This document shows positions 8,174-16,281 of a stretch of DNA of 64,000 nt, piece after piece (positions within the stretch are counted from its first letter, which is position 1; each line of letters begins with the position of its first letter). The notes below the pieces were generated by a model. The model had not been told where the DNA came from. It did no database searches and worked only from the letters and a program-made list of their open reading frames with translations. The stretch comes from Thermoplasmatales archaeon. GTDB lineage: Archaea; Thermoplasmatota; Thermoplasmata; Thermoplasmatales; Thermoplasmataceae. The stretch covers positions 434,001 to 498,000 of the forward strand of contig CP060531.1 of assembly GCA_016806715.1 (NCBI GenBank), given 5' to 3'. A program made the translations under genes and the position numbers.

Positions 8174-10156
8174 ATGTATGAATACAGCCCTTCGATTTCT
8201 GTGAATGACAGGCATTATACAATCGGTAAGGGATTGAACATAGGACATGCGGTGGGTGGGTCAGGAATCTTTCTGCCGCCAGAAGACCTTGCTGGGCATA
8301 TGCTGGTGACCGGAAAAACCGGATCCGGCAAATCGTCATTCGTGGGGATGGTCATGGAACAGTTATCTGAAAGGGAAGGTTGTAACATAATCCTGCTGGA
8401 CCCTCACGGGAAGCTAGCCGAGGATTTTGTGGTCGCGAATAGGTCAAAGGAACTGGTATACATTTCTCCCAGGATTGTTGAATCAGGAAAACTGCAGGTC
8501 GGCATACAGATGAACGGAATAATTCGAGGAGACGGGGACAACCCGGAGAACAGCCTCGGCTGGGTGAGGGAGTTATTCTCACATGAAACTGCGTTATCAA
8601 ATAACACATGGGGGCCAAGACTGGAGGTCATATTCCGTTCACTTCTTTCGGAGATGGTGAAGCAGAGACCCGATTCCAACCTTTCAGACCTGGCAGCAAT
8701 CCTTACCAATCAATCTGACCTGAGATCGCTTCTCAGACAATCCACCAATGTTGCGATCAGGGAATTCCTTGAGATGCAGATGAAGGACTGGAGAAACTGG
8801 AACCAGTATGTGTCAAGCGCCCTGAACAAGTTGCTTCCCATCATATCAAGCAGATCAGTTTCTACCCTTATATCGTCCAGGAAGGACTCTTTTGACTTGA
8901 AAGGATCAATAGAGAGCGGAAATCATGCATTTGTGATAGAGATTTCAAAAACCAGCATGCCGGAGGACACTTCCCGGATACTCACCTCGATATTCCTTCA
9001 ACGCTTCTGGTCAGAATACCTTTCCCTAGGTAAAAGCATTGAAACCTATGTCATTGTGGACGAGTGCCAGCTTGTGGAATCAAACCTTCTTGAAAGATTG
9101 CTCAGCGAAGGAAGAAAATATGGGCTCAAGCTGATACTGATAACCCAATCCATAGGCCTCCTGGGCAACTGGCGCCGCAATGCCATACTGTCAAACGTCA
9201 GGAATTTTACCTCTTTTCCAGTTTCGGACGAGGATGCGCAGGCTCTGTCAAGAACTATCAGTGTGGGACGGAGGGAGAAGGAATTTGTGAATGCATTGAA
9301 GAACCAGGAACTTCACAGGGCGATTATCTGGTCGCAAGGCGATGAGGGAATATCCGGTCCCCTTAGTTTCAGCCCGGTTCAGCTCCCGCAAAGTAATGAA
9401 CCCAAAAATTTCATCGAAATAGTTAATAGAAGCATACTGAAATTCGGCAGCCCTTTTATCAGCGAAAGACGTGTTGAGACTGAAACTGGCAGGCACAGCA
9501 GGTTAATTGGGATCATGGAGGCATACCTTTCAGGGAAAAAAATTCCTCTTATAGTAAACCAGAAGGTGAACGGCATGATTCCGGATGGTCTCTTAACTGT
9601 TAACGGTACAGAATATATACTGGAGGCAGAATGCTCGGATCTCGATAACTTTTACCGCATATTCAGGAAGATAAAGGCATACCAGAACAGGAAGGTAGTT
9701 TTCCTTACGTACGCTGAAGACGCTGACAGGCTCTTCCTGTTGCTGACGGGTGCGTTCAAGGTAATGATGAAGAGGTCAGCAGTCCTTGAAGTCCCAATCT
9801 ACAGGGAGAATGACACAATTTATTTCAGGGATATCAAGGATTATCTGGAGAGAACATTCATAATAGCAGTGGATCAGGAAGGCCCGAAGTTTTACGACGG
9901 CCTGAAGCTGAGGAGGTTCTTCGCTTCCAGCCTTTCCCGTCATGCCGGTTTAACTGGGATCTTTTCAAGGCTTGATTACGGGGAATTACGTGCCGCACTC
10001 TATAAATCAATAGTCCATACCGGTTATCCATACATAATGAAGAGTGATCTTGAGAAAATGACCCTGTTCGATCAGGTGAAGGTAACGGAGGCAGCGGAAA
10101 TGTTCGGTAAAAGGCCATTTATAATGCTTTCAGACCTATTCATAAAGGTTTCATGA
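8174..10156 (+). CDS. HerA/VirB4/TraG-like ATPase with C-terminal nuclease-like domain
   Basis: A 660-residue protein. The N-terminal 400 residues form a DNA-pump type P-loop ATPase. Walker A is GKTGSGKS at residues 46-53, LLDPHGKLAEDF follows, and the Walker B-like VDECQ is at about 295, then a sensor-like ITQS. These features match HerA/VirB4/TraG family proteins. The C-terminal region contains PDG at 470-472 and EAE at 484-486, spaced as PD-x(n)-ExE in restriction-endonuclease-like folds, although the usual lysine is replaced by E-x-E. It starts about 40 bases after flaJ, so it could be read through from the archaellum operon, but nothing shows an archaellum role. It could equally be a relic of a plasmid or conjugation-like system. 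Confidence 0.72.
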   Translation: MYEYSPSISVNDRHYTIGKGLNIGHAVGGSGIFLPPEDLAGHMLVTGKTGSGKSSFVGMVMEQLSEREGCNIILLDPHGKLAEDFVVANRSKELVYISPRIVESGKLQVGIQMNGIIRGDGDNPENSLGWVRELFSHETALSNNTWGPRLEVIFRSLLSEMVKQRPDSNLSDLAAILTNQSDLRSLLRQSTNVAIREFLEMQMKDWRNWNQYVSSALNKLLPIISSRSVSTLISSRKDSFDLKGSIESGNHAFVIEISKTSMPEDTSRILTSIFLQRFWSEYLSLGKSIETYVIVDECQLVESNLLERLLSEGRKYGLKLILITQSIGLLGNWRRNAILSNVRNFTSFPVSDEDAQALSRTISVGRREKEFVNALKNQELHRAIIWSQGDEGISGPLSFSPVQLPQSNEPKNFIEIVNRSILKFGSPFISERRVETETGRHSRLIGIMEAYLSGKKIPLIVNQKVNGMIPDGLLTVNGTEYILEAECSDLDNFYRIFRKIKAYQNRKVVFLTYAEDADRLFLLLTGAFKVMMKRSAVLEVPIYRENDTIYFRDIKDYLERTFIIAVDQEGPKFYDGLKLRRFFASSLSRHAGLTGIFSRLDYGELRAALYKSIVHTGYPYIMKSDLEKMTLFDQVKVTEAAEMFGKRPFIMLSDLFIKVS

Positions 10157-10191
10157 AGAAGTAATTATGATGATTCCATGTTTCTTCCAGA

Positions 10192-10983
10192 TCATAAGGT
10201 TGTGGCATCATCATGCCTGCCCTTAAGCGATTCTGCAGCCTTCAATATTTCCGAGATTGCTGTTGTAACCAATTCGGCGCAGTCAATTCGCTCCGAACCG
10301 TAAGAGGACACTTCCACCTCGATTTTGGGCAGGATATTTTCGGAGTTCAACGGGTGTGTTTTTATATAAACAGCTCCGTCGTGTTTCTTCATTATAGCCG
10401 TTATTACAGGCGCAATGGTGCTCTCCATCATGTTCTCAATTATGACAGATTTTTCGCAATATACGCCACCATAAAGGTACTGATCCTTTGCCAACCCCAT
10501 CAATGCTTCCATTTCAGTAGGAACCCCTGGGAGGAGGATAATCCTGCACGATCCAACGTTTACAACCACACCGGGTGCAATGCCTACCGGGTTTTCAATG
10601 TAACCAGCCCCTTCCGGAAGGTATGCCATCTTTTCCCTCTCTGGTGTAAGCGGAAGGTTGAGGCTCGAATAATGGTTCCTAAGTATTGTAGTGATATGAT
10701 CATTTTTCACCATCTTCAGGGAGAATGCCCTGGCCACCGAATCAACAGTAATGTCGTCAAACGTTGGGCCAAGACCACCGGAAGAAACCACAATTTCACT
10801 GTGCTTGACGGCTTCCCTGAATGTCTCGGAAATACCCTCCGTTGTGTCTTCACACACATACCCTCTCTGGACTCGATAACCTGCGAATGTCAGGATCCGA
10901 CCGATGTGTGCAAAGTTCGTGTTGACAGTCCTGCCCTTTAGAATTTCGTTTCCAACAGATATTATTGATGCAATTTTTTCCAC
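10192..10983 (-). CDS. CinA-like/molybdopterin-binding domain protein
   Basis: A 263-residue protein whose N-terminal half is the MoCF (MoeA/MogA-type) fold. It begins with ISVGNEILKGRTVNTNFAHI and contains SSGGLGPTFDDITVDSVA, both conserved in CinA N-terminal domains. In bacteria this domain family includes ADP-ribose or NMN-processing enzymes; in archaea the function of the stand-alone form is not settled. The C-terminal amidase domain of full-length CinA is absent, which is normal for archaeal homologues. It is convergent with the ATPase gene before it, with only 35 bases between the two stops. Confidence 0.8.
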   Translation of the reverse strand: MEKIASIISVGNEILKGRTVNTNFAHIGRILTFAGYRVQRGYVCEDTTEGISETFREAVKHSEIVVSSGGLGPTFDDITVDSVARAFSLKMVKNDHITTILRNHYSSLNLPLTPEREKMAYLPEGAGYIENPVGIAPGVVVNVGSCRIILLPGVPTEMEALMGLAKDQYLYGGVYCEKSVIIENMMESTIAPVITAIMKKHDGAVYIKTHPLNSENILPKIEVEVSSYGSERIDCAELVTTAISEILKAAESLKGRHDDATTL

Positions 10984-11050
10984 GCTGTCACTTCTCTTAC
11001 ATTGGATTAATGTATTAATGCGTTTTTAAGGAAAAGGAAAATTGGTTGGA

Positions 11051-12043
11051 CTATTCTGCAGGGGGTTCCTGCAGACTGGCAGAAGTCTGCACCGGTTCCT
11101 CGTCTTTCGTGTATCCGAGTTCAGTTGCTTTTCGTATAGAGGCGGTATAACCGAGAAACCCGATTATCACCACTGCAAATATCACAAGGAAGAAACCAAT
11201 CCCAAGATTGTCAAGGTTGTGAACGCGAACTCCAGTACTGATCCCGTAGTCCAATAGCTGTGGAAATACCAGTATCCCAGCTCCGGCAATAACAAATGCA
11301 ACCCCTCCATATGTAAGCACATACCTGCTGATACTCTTCGCGACGAATGCTATGCCGTTCTTGGTCAAATTCTTGCTCTTGGAAAGCCAGGCGCCAAATC
11401 CTGCCCCAAATAGTATCTGCATTGTCATGGTTCCAAGCCCGAACAGCAATCCTGGAGCAAATCCCCAGTATATGGACGGCATGTTTGGTGCCAGTACTGT
11501 ATAAATTATAAGGGCAAAGGCACCGAACCCGAATCCTGCAATGAGTCCATGCACAAATGCCAGCTTCAGGGGAATGGGCTTCATGTTGTCCCCGAGGAAC
11601 ACTGGGTTCGCCTCGTGCTCAAGTTCAGCATGCTCCTTTTCAGGGTTATTCCTGTGCAATCCAACGAGCCTGCCCAGAGTGTGCTCAAGATAATGCCAGT
11701 GAAGATATTTTCCTCTGGATGCGATATACATTCCGGCTGCAGCCATTGCAATGCCAACGATTATATATGTTATTCCAAAGGCGGACGCAGTCATGAATAT
11801 GCCGGCAAGAGCAAGGAATGCAACTTCCGATAGCAATGCGCGCTGCAGGGTGAATCCGCTTGAGAAGATCAGTCCAGCCTTCATTCCTTTCCGGCTGCTG
11901 TAACTGCCCACTGAATACGAAAATGTAATCGGCCAGGTATGCTCATCGGGTGTTATCCCGTGAAGTATTCCAAGCAGGTAGGATATAATTAGTGCCGAAA
12001 GCAGGTCAACATTTGTAGGGTTCCAAAGATTAATTACTACCAT
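11051..12043 (-). CDS. NicO/RcnA-UreH-like membrane metal transporter
   Basis: A 330-residue protein with about seven hydrophobic segments. The first helix carries HGITPDEHTW, a variant of the H-x-x-PDH metal motif found in NiCoT/NicO/RcnA transporters. A His/Glu-rich cytoplasmic loop (LHWHYLEHTLGRLVGLHRNN, then EKEHAELEHEAN) and a second H-G motif (FVHGLIAGFGFGAFAL) follow. These features fit transport of nickel, cobalt, iron or manganese. It lies 10 bases after the DtxR-type regulator and is almost certainly co-transcribed with it. The substrate and direction are inferred only from the family and the neighbour. Confidence 0.7.
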   Translation of the reverse strand: MVVINLWNPTNVDLLSALIISYLLGILHGITPDEHTWPITFSYSVGSYSSRKGMKAGLIFSSGFTLQRALLSEVAFLALAGIFMTASAFGITYIIVGIAMAAAGMYIASRGKYLHWHYLEHTLGRLVGLHRNNPEKEHAELEHEANPVFLGDNMKPIPLKLAFVHGLIAGFGFGAFALIIYTVLAPNMPSIYWGFAPGLLFGLGTMTMQILFGAGFGAWLSKSKNLTKNGIAFVAKSISRYVLTYGGVAFVIAGAGILVFPQLLDYGISTGVRVHNLDNLGIGFFLVIFAVVIIGFLGYTASIRKATELGYTKDEEPVQTSASLQEPPAE

Positions 12044-12053
12044 ATTTTCACTC

Positions 12054-12458
12054 TCAGATTATCGGTTTTCCGTGTGGGCACGCTTTCGGGTTTCCCACAA
12101 ATGCCGAAAGCTTCTTCACTGAAACAGAATCAATCATATAATCAAAAGCACTGACTTCTTTGCAGGCTTCCTCAAGATCAATGCCGCTATCGACAAACAG
12201 GGTTTCGAGTATGCGATGGCAGTTTACTATGAAATGATAGCTTTCCTTTCCGGCTTCGGTAAGCACTACCATTCCCTTCTCCCTGCTCACAAGCCTTTTC
12301 GCTTCAAGTCTCTTAAGAATCTCGATCACTGTTGGCGGTTTCAGCCTCATAATTTTTGCAATTTCCGAAAGGCGCACTGGAAAATCGGGGGAACCGTTTT
12401 CCTGTATAGTTACCACGCAGTCTCTCTCCCTCCGCGTAAGGTTTATTGCTTCCTTCAT
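12054..12458 (-). CDS. DtxR/MntR-family metal-dependent transcription repressor
   Basis: A 134-residue protein with an N-terminal winged helix (ARG/LYS-rich start, then VRLSEIAKIMRLKPPTVIEI as the recognition unit, about residues 28-47) and a C-terminal metal-binding/dimerisation region that includes HRILETLF and ends NPKACPHGKP. Both are hallmarks of the DtxR/MntR family, which represses uptake or induces export genes when loaded with Fe(II) or Mn(II). The SH3-like third domain is absent, as in MntR. The gene heads a two-gene unit with the NicO-like transporter, and an inverted repeat lies directly upstream of its start. Confidence 0.85.
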   Translation of the reverse strand: MKEAINLTRRERDCVVTIQENGSPDFPVRLSEIAKIMRLKPPTVIEILKRLEAKRLVSREKGMVVLTEAGKESYHFIVNCHRILETLFVDSGIDLEEACKEVSAFDYMIDSVSVKKLSAFVGNPKACPHGKPII

Positions 12459-12461
12459 AAG

Positions 12462-12478
12462 GTTAGCATAGCACTAAC
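12462..12478. promoter_or_regulatory. Candidate DtxR-type operator (inverted repeat)
   Basis: GTTAG-CATAGCA-CTAAC is a perfect 5-bp inverted repeat with a 7-base spacer, placed 4 bases upstream of the dtxR-like ATG. The half-site TTAG...CTAA resembles the TTAGG/CCTAA arms of known DtxR/IdeR operators. Its position overlaps the region where transcription of the repressor-transporter pair must begin, so autoregulation is likely. The assignment is inferred from symmetry, similarity and position. Confidence 0.55.
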
Positions 12479-12514
12479 ATATTTAAATGTGTCTAAATTA
12501 ATAACAATTTTGCT

Positions 12515-13039
12515 TCAATGGACTATGGAAATAAAATTTCCAACGGCAGTGACAATCAGGCCTAGCAAAACCAGTGCAGCCATCCACTTGTACTTGTTTC
12601 CGGACGATATTCCACCTATAGTAAGACCCATGGTTGCGAGCACAATGTATGCGGAGAGAATGGCGATGAAACCCATTTTCGGGTCAAATACATCCACTGA
12701 GAGGGGGATAAGTGCGCCAATGAACCCAAATGAACCTGATAAAAGTGTTCCAGCTATGGATTCAAAGAAGATCTTCATGCCGAGTTCGCTCTTTATAAGC
12801 GATCCCGGAGAATTCATGGTAAGCTGCCTGGAAGCTCGGATAAGCTGGAATCTGAGCCTTGAATACTCTGCGATGAAGAAACTCAGCGTACCAACAAATG
12901 CGGAACCGAAAGAAATCCTGACTGCAAGGTCTACAGTCATCACGCTTGGCCCCAGAAAGTCCGCCGATGCGAGCATTAAAACCGTAATTACCCCGTCAGT
13001 TAGACCCATCGTGACAGGGAAAACCAGGTTTTCCCTCAA
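12515..13039 (-). CDS. VIT1/CCC1-like membrane protein
   Basis: A 174-residue protein with five hydrophobic segments. The start FPVTMGLTDGVITVLMLASA resembles the first helix of the VIT1/CCC1 iron/manganese transporter family (consensus GLTDG). It is shorter than typical VIT proteins and lacks an obvious cytoplasmic metal-binding domain. It overlaps the DUF211 gene by four bases and lies next to the DtxR-type regulator, which strengthens a metal-transport role. Assignment rests on the N-terminal motif and context only. Confidence 0.55.
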   Translation of the reverse strand: MRENLVFPVTMGLTDGVITVLMLASADFLGPSVMTVDLAVRISFGSAFVGTLSFFIAEYSRLRFQLIRASRQLTMNSPGSLIKSELGMKIFFESIAGTLLSGSFGFIGALIPLSVDVFDPKMGFIAILSAYIVLATMGLTIGGISSGNKYKWMAALVLLGLIVTAVGNFISIVH

Positions 13040-13320
13040 ATGTTTCCTCGAATATTTTCAATCAGCTTTTTGCCAACGGCAATCTGGTCAATTGAATGCA
13101 CAGCTGAACCGCTCCTCTCTATTTTGTCAATCAATTCGTCATAGTCTATGTTGTTCCCCTCGACTGTAATGCTGATTCCCATGGTTTCCATATCCATTTC
13201 GGTGACTGAAGCATTTACTGCTTCTACGCCTGGCACTGTATCTATGGCATTGAGCAATTCTACAAAGGTAGGCCTTGATAGTGACTTTCCAACATCCAGC
13301 ACTATTCTTCTGATATTCAT
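13036..13320 (-). CDS. DUF211 family protein
   Basis: A 94-residue protein matching the archaeal DUF211 family along its full length: an N-terminal IRRIVLDVGKS strand, the central PGVEAVNASVTEMDMET region and the C-terminal GSAVHSIDQIAVGKK. Family structures show a ferredoxin-like fold that assembles into rings and can bind metal ions; the role is not established. It heads a coupled pair, its stop overlapping the VIT-like gene by four bases. Its repeated association with membrane transporters is consistent with a regulatory or accessory function. Confidence 0.85.
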   Translation of the reverse strand: MNIRRIVLDVGKSLSRPTFVELLNAIDTVPGVEAVNASVTEMDMETMGISITVEGNNIDYDELIDKIERSGSAVHSIDQIAVGKKLIENIRGNI

Positions 13321-13683
13321 TTTTAAACTTCCTCATTCGCAAAGTGATGGCAACTTAAACATGACGTAATGTGCGAACTCTTTTTAAAATTTTTCAAGAC
13401 ATAAAGAAGGATGAGAATGCTTAAATCAGAATGATTTCCTAGCCTTATTGTAGACATCATTATTCTATGGATTGCAAGCGCTAGGAAAGTTGGTGCTTTC
13501 ATTGAAATTGCGCCCCTTCCTTATTCACAGGTGAAGAAGCTTGTTATTATTATTACCGTAAAACCCACTCATATATTGAATGACAATACATTATACCTAT
13601 CTTATAACTTATCTGATTCATAAAATCAACCGTGTGAAACATGCACATACATTTATATATACCTATCCACATATTGCGATGAC
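13321..13683. promoter_or_regulatory. Divergent intergenic region with TATA element for the permease
   Basis: No gene is seen in this stretch. An element TTTATATA at 13652-13659 lies 25-32 bases upstream of the permease ATG at 13684, so the permease mRNA is probably leaderless or nearly so. The other side must hold the promoter of the DUF211-VIT pair, but no clear TATA element was found there. The rest is AT-rich with short T-runs. Confidence 0.55.
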
Positions 13684-15435
13684 ATGACTGAAACAGAAGT
13701 TGTCGCGGAAAAGTCAGATAGGAAATTGAGAACGAGCCTTAATACATGGGATCTTCTCTTCCTTAGCTTGGGAGGGATAATAGGTTCAGGCTGGCTGTTC
13801 GCTGCGTATGCTGCGTCATCTATAGCAGGTCCTGCAGCTATAATCTCCTGGATCATCGGTGGTGTCATTGTGCTCATCATTGCAATGAACTATGCTGAGC
13901 TCGGTGCAATGATACCAAGATCCGGGGCTATAGTGCGATATGGACAGTATTCGCATGGAAACATGGCAGGATACTTTATGGCGTGGGCTTATTTTTTATC
14001 CGCAGTGTCAGTGCCGGCAATTGAGGCCGAGGCAGTTATTGAGTATGCAAACCCATATATATCGGGCGGGTCATTGCTTTACAACGGAGTTGTACTGCAG
14101 CCGGTGGGTATTTTCTTTGCCGCTTTGCTCATGGTGTTCTTCTTCTTCCTTAATTACTGGGGAATCAGAATAATGGGAAAAACAAACACCGGAATGACAT
14201 GGTGGAAAATGATACTACCCCTTGTTACGATACTCTTATTGGTAACTGTGAGATTCGATGTTGCAAACTTTATCACCCTGGGTTCTGGAGCGACCACAAG
14301 CTCCGGTTTCATGCCATACGGATTTGCACCTGTCATGGCCGCTGTTGCCACGTCGGGCATTGTGTTTTCATTCCTTGGGTTCAGGCAGGCACTGGATTAT
14401 GGTGGTGAGTCAAAAACACCACAGAGGTCCATTCCGATTGCCACAATAGGTTCAGTGCTCATTGGAATACTCATCTATGTGCTGCTTCAGGTTGCCTTCA
14501 TCGGAGCTATAAACTTCTCCAGCCTTCATATATCCGCTGGACAATGGAACCTGCTCGCTCCGCTCGCAAATGGAAGTTATACTGGTGGTAGTACTGGTCC
14601 AATTGCCAGCCTTAATAGTGCACCGTTTGCGTCAATAGCCTCGTCTGTGGGACTCGTGATGCTAACATACGTGCTGTTCGCGGATGCGTACGTATCTCCG
14701 AGTGGGACGCTTAACGTGTATCTGGGAACATCCATGAGGACTCTATACGGCACCGCAGCACTTGGCTACTTACCCGAACCTCTCCTGAAAGTGGATGAAA
14801 AGAGGAGGATACCCGTGATGCCGCTGGTAATATCGCTCATAGTCGGAATAATATTCTTCGCTCCTTTCCCGAGCTGGTATAAACTCGTTGGCTTCATTAC
14901 CAGCGCCACGGTATTCACCTATCTCATAGGCGGGCCAGCTCTCAGATCGCTCAGGAGAAACGCTAAGGAACTCAAGAGACCGTTCAACCTTCCCGGTTCG
15001 GCTATACTCGCGCCTCTTGCATTCATTGGTGCATCACTGATCGTTTACTGGTCTGGATGGCCACTGGTCGGAGAACTTGCCATAGCTATATACCTTGGTC
15101 TCATAGTTTACGCTATCTTCTACTTTGCAAAAAAGAAAGGCGATACAACAAGAAAGGATATACACACCTCTAAATTCATCAAAGCCGGTTTGTGGGTGCC
15201 CGTGTATATTGTTGTACTTTCCATAGAGTCTTTCCTTGGAGAGAGCGCCTATGGAGGAAACAATTATGTACCCTATCCATACGACCTGTTCATGGTGATC
15301 ATCGTGGCGATTATCTTCTACTTCTGGGCAGAACACAGTGGAATAAGAACAGAGGAGATCCAGGAAATTGTAACCCTCGACTCACAATTCCTGAAACCAG
15401 AAGATGAGCCATTCAGTGCTCGCGGAGGTGAGTAA
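13684..15435 (+). CDS. APC-superfamily amino acid permease
   Basis: A 583-residue integral membrane protein with about 12 or more helices. The first helix carries the APC signature GGIIGSGWLFAAYAASSIAG (around residues 36-55) and helix 2 continues with NYAELGAMIPRSGAIVRY. Family members exchange or symport amino acids or amines. The substrate cannot be read from the sequence. A long loop between residues about 275 and 320 is Ser/Gly-rich. The gene is followed after two bases by a small two-helix protein that is probably co-transcribed, and the pair ends at a strong T-rich terminator. Confidence 0.88.
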   Translation: MTETEVVAEKSDRKLRTSLNTWDLLFLSLGGIIGSGWLFAAYAASSIAGPAAIISWIIGGVIVLIIAMNYAELGAMIPRSGAIVRYGQYSHGNMAGYFMAWAYFLSAVSVPAIEAEAVIEYANPYISGGSLLYNGVVLQPVGIFFAALLMVFFFFLNYWGIRIMGKTNTGMTWWKMILPLVTILLLVTVRFDVANFITLGSGATTSSGFMPYGFAPVMAAVATSGIVFSFLGFRQALDYGGESKTPQRSIPIATIGSVLIGILIYVLLQVAFIGAINFSSLHISAGQWNLLAPLANGSYTGGSTGPIASLNSAPFASIASSVGLVMLTYVLFADAYVSPSGTLNVYLGTSMRTLYGTAALGYLPEPLLKVDEKRRIPVMPLVISLIVGIIFFAPFPSWYKLVGFITSATVFTYLIGGPALRSLRRNAKELKRPFNLPGSAILAPLAFIGASLIVYWSGWPLVGELAIAIYLGLIVYAIFYFAKKKGDTTRKDIHTSKFIKAGLWVPVYIVVLSIESFLGESAYGGNNYVPYPYDLFMVIIVAIIFYFWAEHSGIRTEEIQEIVTLDSQFLKPEDEPFSARGGE

Positions 15436-15437
15436 AC

Positions 15438-15665
15438 ATGAATAAGTACGAAGTCGGTGCAATTGTAGGGATAGTGATTGGCGCGATTGGTCTCGGGCTC
15501 CTCGTCTATCAAACTCTTATAACCACAAGCGTAGGAGTATATATAGGAAATATCCCTGCAATAGGCATACTGTATGCATTCATATTCGCAGTGGGAGTAA
15601 TTATTGCAATAGCCATGGCCAGCCTGAACTCGCCAACGAGACCTGCTCCACCCACTAAAAAATAA
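15438..15665 (+). CDS. Small two-helix membrane protein
   Basis: A 75-residue protein with two membrane helices (about residues 6-26 and 38-60) and a short Pro/Lys-rich tail. It starts two bases after the permease stop, with GGAGGTGAG as a clear ribosome-binding site inside the permease end, so it is translated with the permease. A small partner subunit of the transporter is a reasonable guess from context, but no family is recognised. Confidence 0.7.
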   Translation: MNKYEVGAIVGIVIGAIGLGLLVYQTLITTSVGVYIGNIPAIGILYAFIFAVGVIIAIAMASLNSPTRPAPPTKK

Positions 15666-15690
15666 TTTTTTTTTAATAATTTTTTATTCT
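15665..15690 (+). terminator. T-rich terminator after the permease operon
   Basis: Two uninterrupted T-runs (nine and six T) separated by AATAA follow the last stop codon directly. Archaeal intrinsic termination needs only such T-tracts. It also separates this operon from the convergent small genes to the right. Confidence 0.6.
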
Positions 15691-15736
15691 ATTTCATAAA
15701 CCTTACTTCTAGCGTTACTCTTTTTTTGGTGAAGGA

Positions 15737-15847
15737 TCAGATGTAATCCCATAATTTGTCCTGCCACAGGTTGTACTCCTCCTTTTTTTCCTGTATTGGC
15801 TGTGAGGTAAAATCCCCTGTTTTCTTTGCCTGTTTATACTCCTCCAT
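15737..15847 (-). CDS. Small hypothetical protein (36 aa), possibly the displaced C-terminus of its upstream neighbour
   Basis: A 36-codon reading frame starting ATGGAGGAG and ending in NLWQDKLWDYI. It is charged and helical. Its start lies 7 bases after the stop of the preceding gene (15855-16109). Reading one frame over, the two join smoothly (SHKR-DKEVMEEYKQ), so a single-base indel could have split one longer gene, or the two could be a coupled pair. No family is recognised. Confidence 0.4.
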   Translation of the reverse strand: MEEYKQAKKTGDFTSQPIQEKKEEYNLWQDKLWDYI

Positions 15848-15854
15848 TACTTCC

Positions 15855-16109
15855 TTATCTCTTGTGAGATAATTCATCAAACCTTTCCCTTATCCTCTTC
15901 TCATTGAGCGGATGCAGTTTGCTCAGGTGCGGTCCGGCATAAAGGACTCTGAAGTATCTATTTTCGCCAAGCGTAACATGAAATATCCGCCAGTCAACTC
16001 CCAACTCTGCCTTGAACTCGTTTCCAACAATGTTAGACATTGCCATCACAAGTTCCCTGTCCTCGGAACCATTGCTGAGCTGAAAGGCAATTTCGACTCC
16101 TTTTTCCAT
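15855..16109 (-). CDS. Hypothetical protein, 84 aa
   Basis: The most likely start is ATG at 16109, giving 84 residues beginning MEKGVEIAFQLSNG. An AATATATT element at about 16129-16136 is 20-27 bases upstream and would give a leaderless mRNA; the longer frame upstream of this ATG lies inside the insertion sequence and is not used. The protein is mixed alpha/beta with no recognised motif. The insertion sequence landed 57 bases upstream of the start, beyond the proposed promoter. Confidence 0.55.
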   Translation of the reverse strand: MEKGVEIAFQLSNGSEDRELVMAMSNIVGNEFKAELGVDWRIFHVTLGENRYFRVLYAGPHLSKLHPLNEKRIRERFDELSHKR

Positions 16110-16160
16110 GCAACAAAAAAGCGATGACAATATATTACTCTTTTGAGAACAGCGGTTGAG

Positions 16161-16166
16161 ATCTAA
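16161..16166. repeat. Target-site duplication, left copy (ATCTAA)
   Basis: This hexamer directly abuts the left inverted end and is repeated exactly at 17825-17830 next to the right end. Exact agreement at both sides marks the insertion event and fixes the element boundaries. Confidence 0.85.
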
Positions 16167-16259
16167 CCTGAACCCCCCTTTTTTAGGTACATGATCCATC
16201 AGGAATCTTTGTGAAACCACTGGTAATGCTCACTCTTCTGAACCGAAACATGTAAATAA

Positions 16260-16281
16260 TATATACCTATTTAGGTATATA
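16260..16281. promoter_or_regulatory. Palindrome abutting the transposase start
   Basis: Arms TATATACCTA and TAGGTATATA flank a TT centre, giving a perfect 10-bp inverted repeat that ends one base before the TTG start codon at 16282. The arms contain TATA-like sequence. It may serve as an operator, limit read-through expression by forming a hairpin at the 5' end, or both. The location inside the element, between the left end and the transposase, suggests a role in transposition control. Confidence 0.5.

Noticed and set aside
12216-13169. A 317-codon plus-strand open frame across the metal-transport region
   Set aside because: It lies antisense to the DtxR and VIT-like genes, has no domain-like features and reflects their codon use; the minus-strand genes have clear family motifs.
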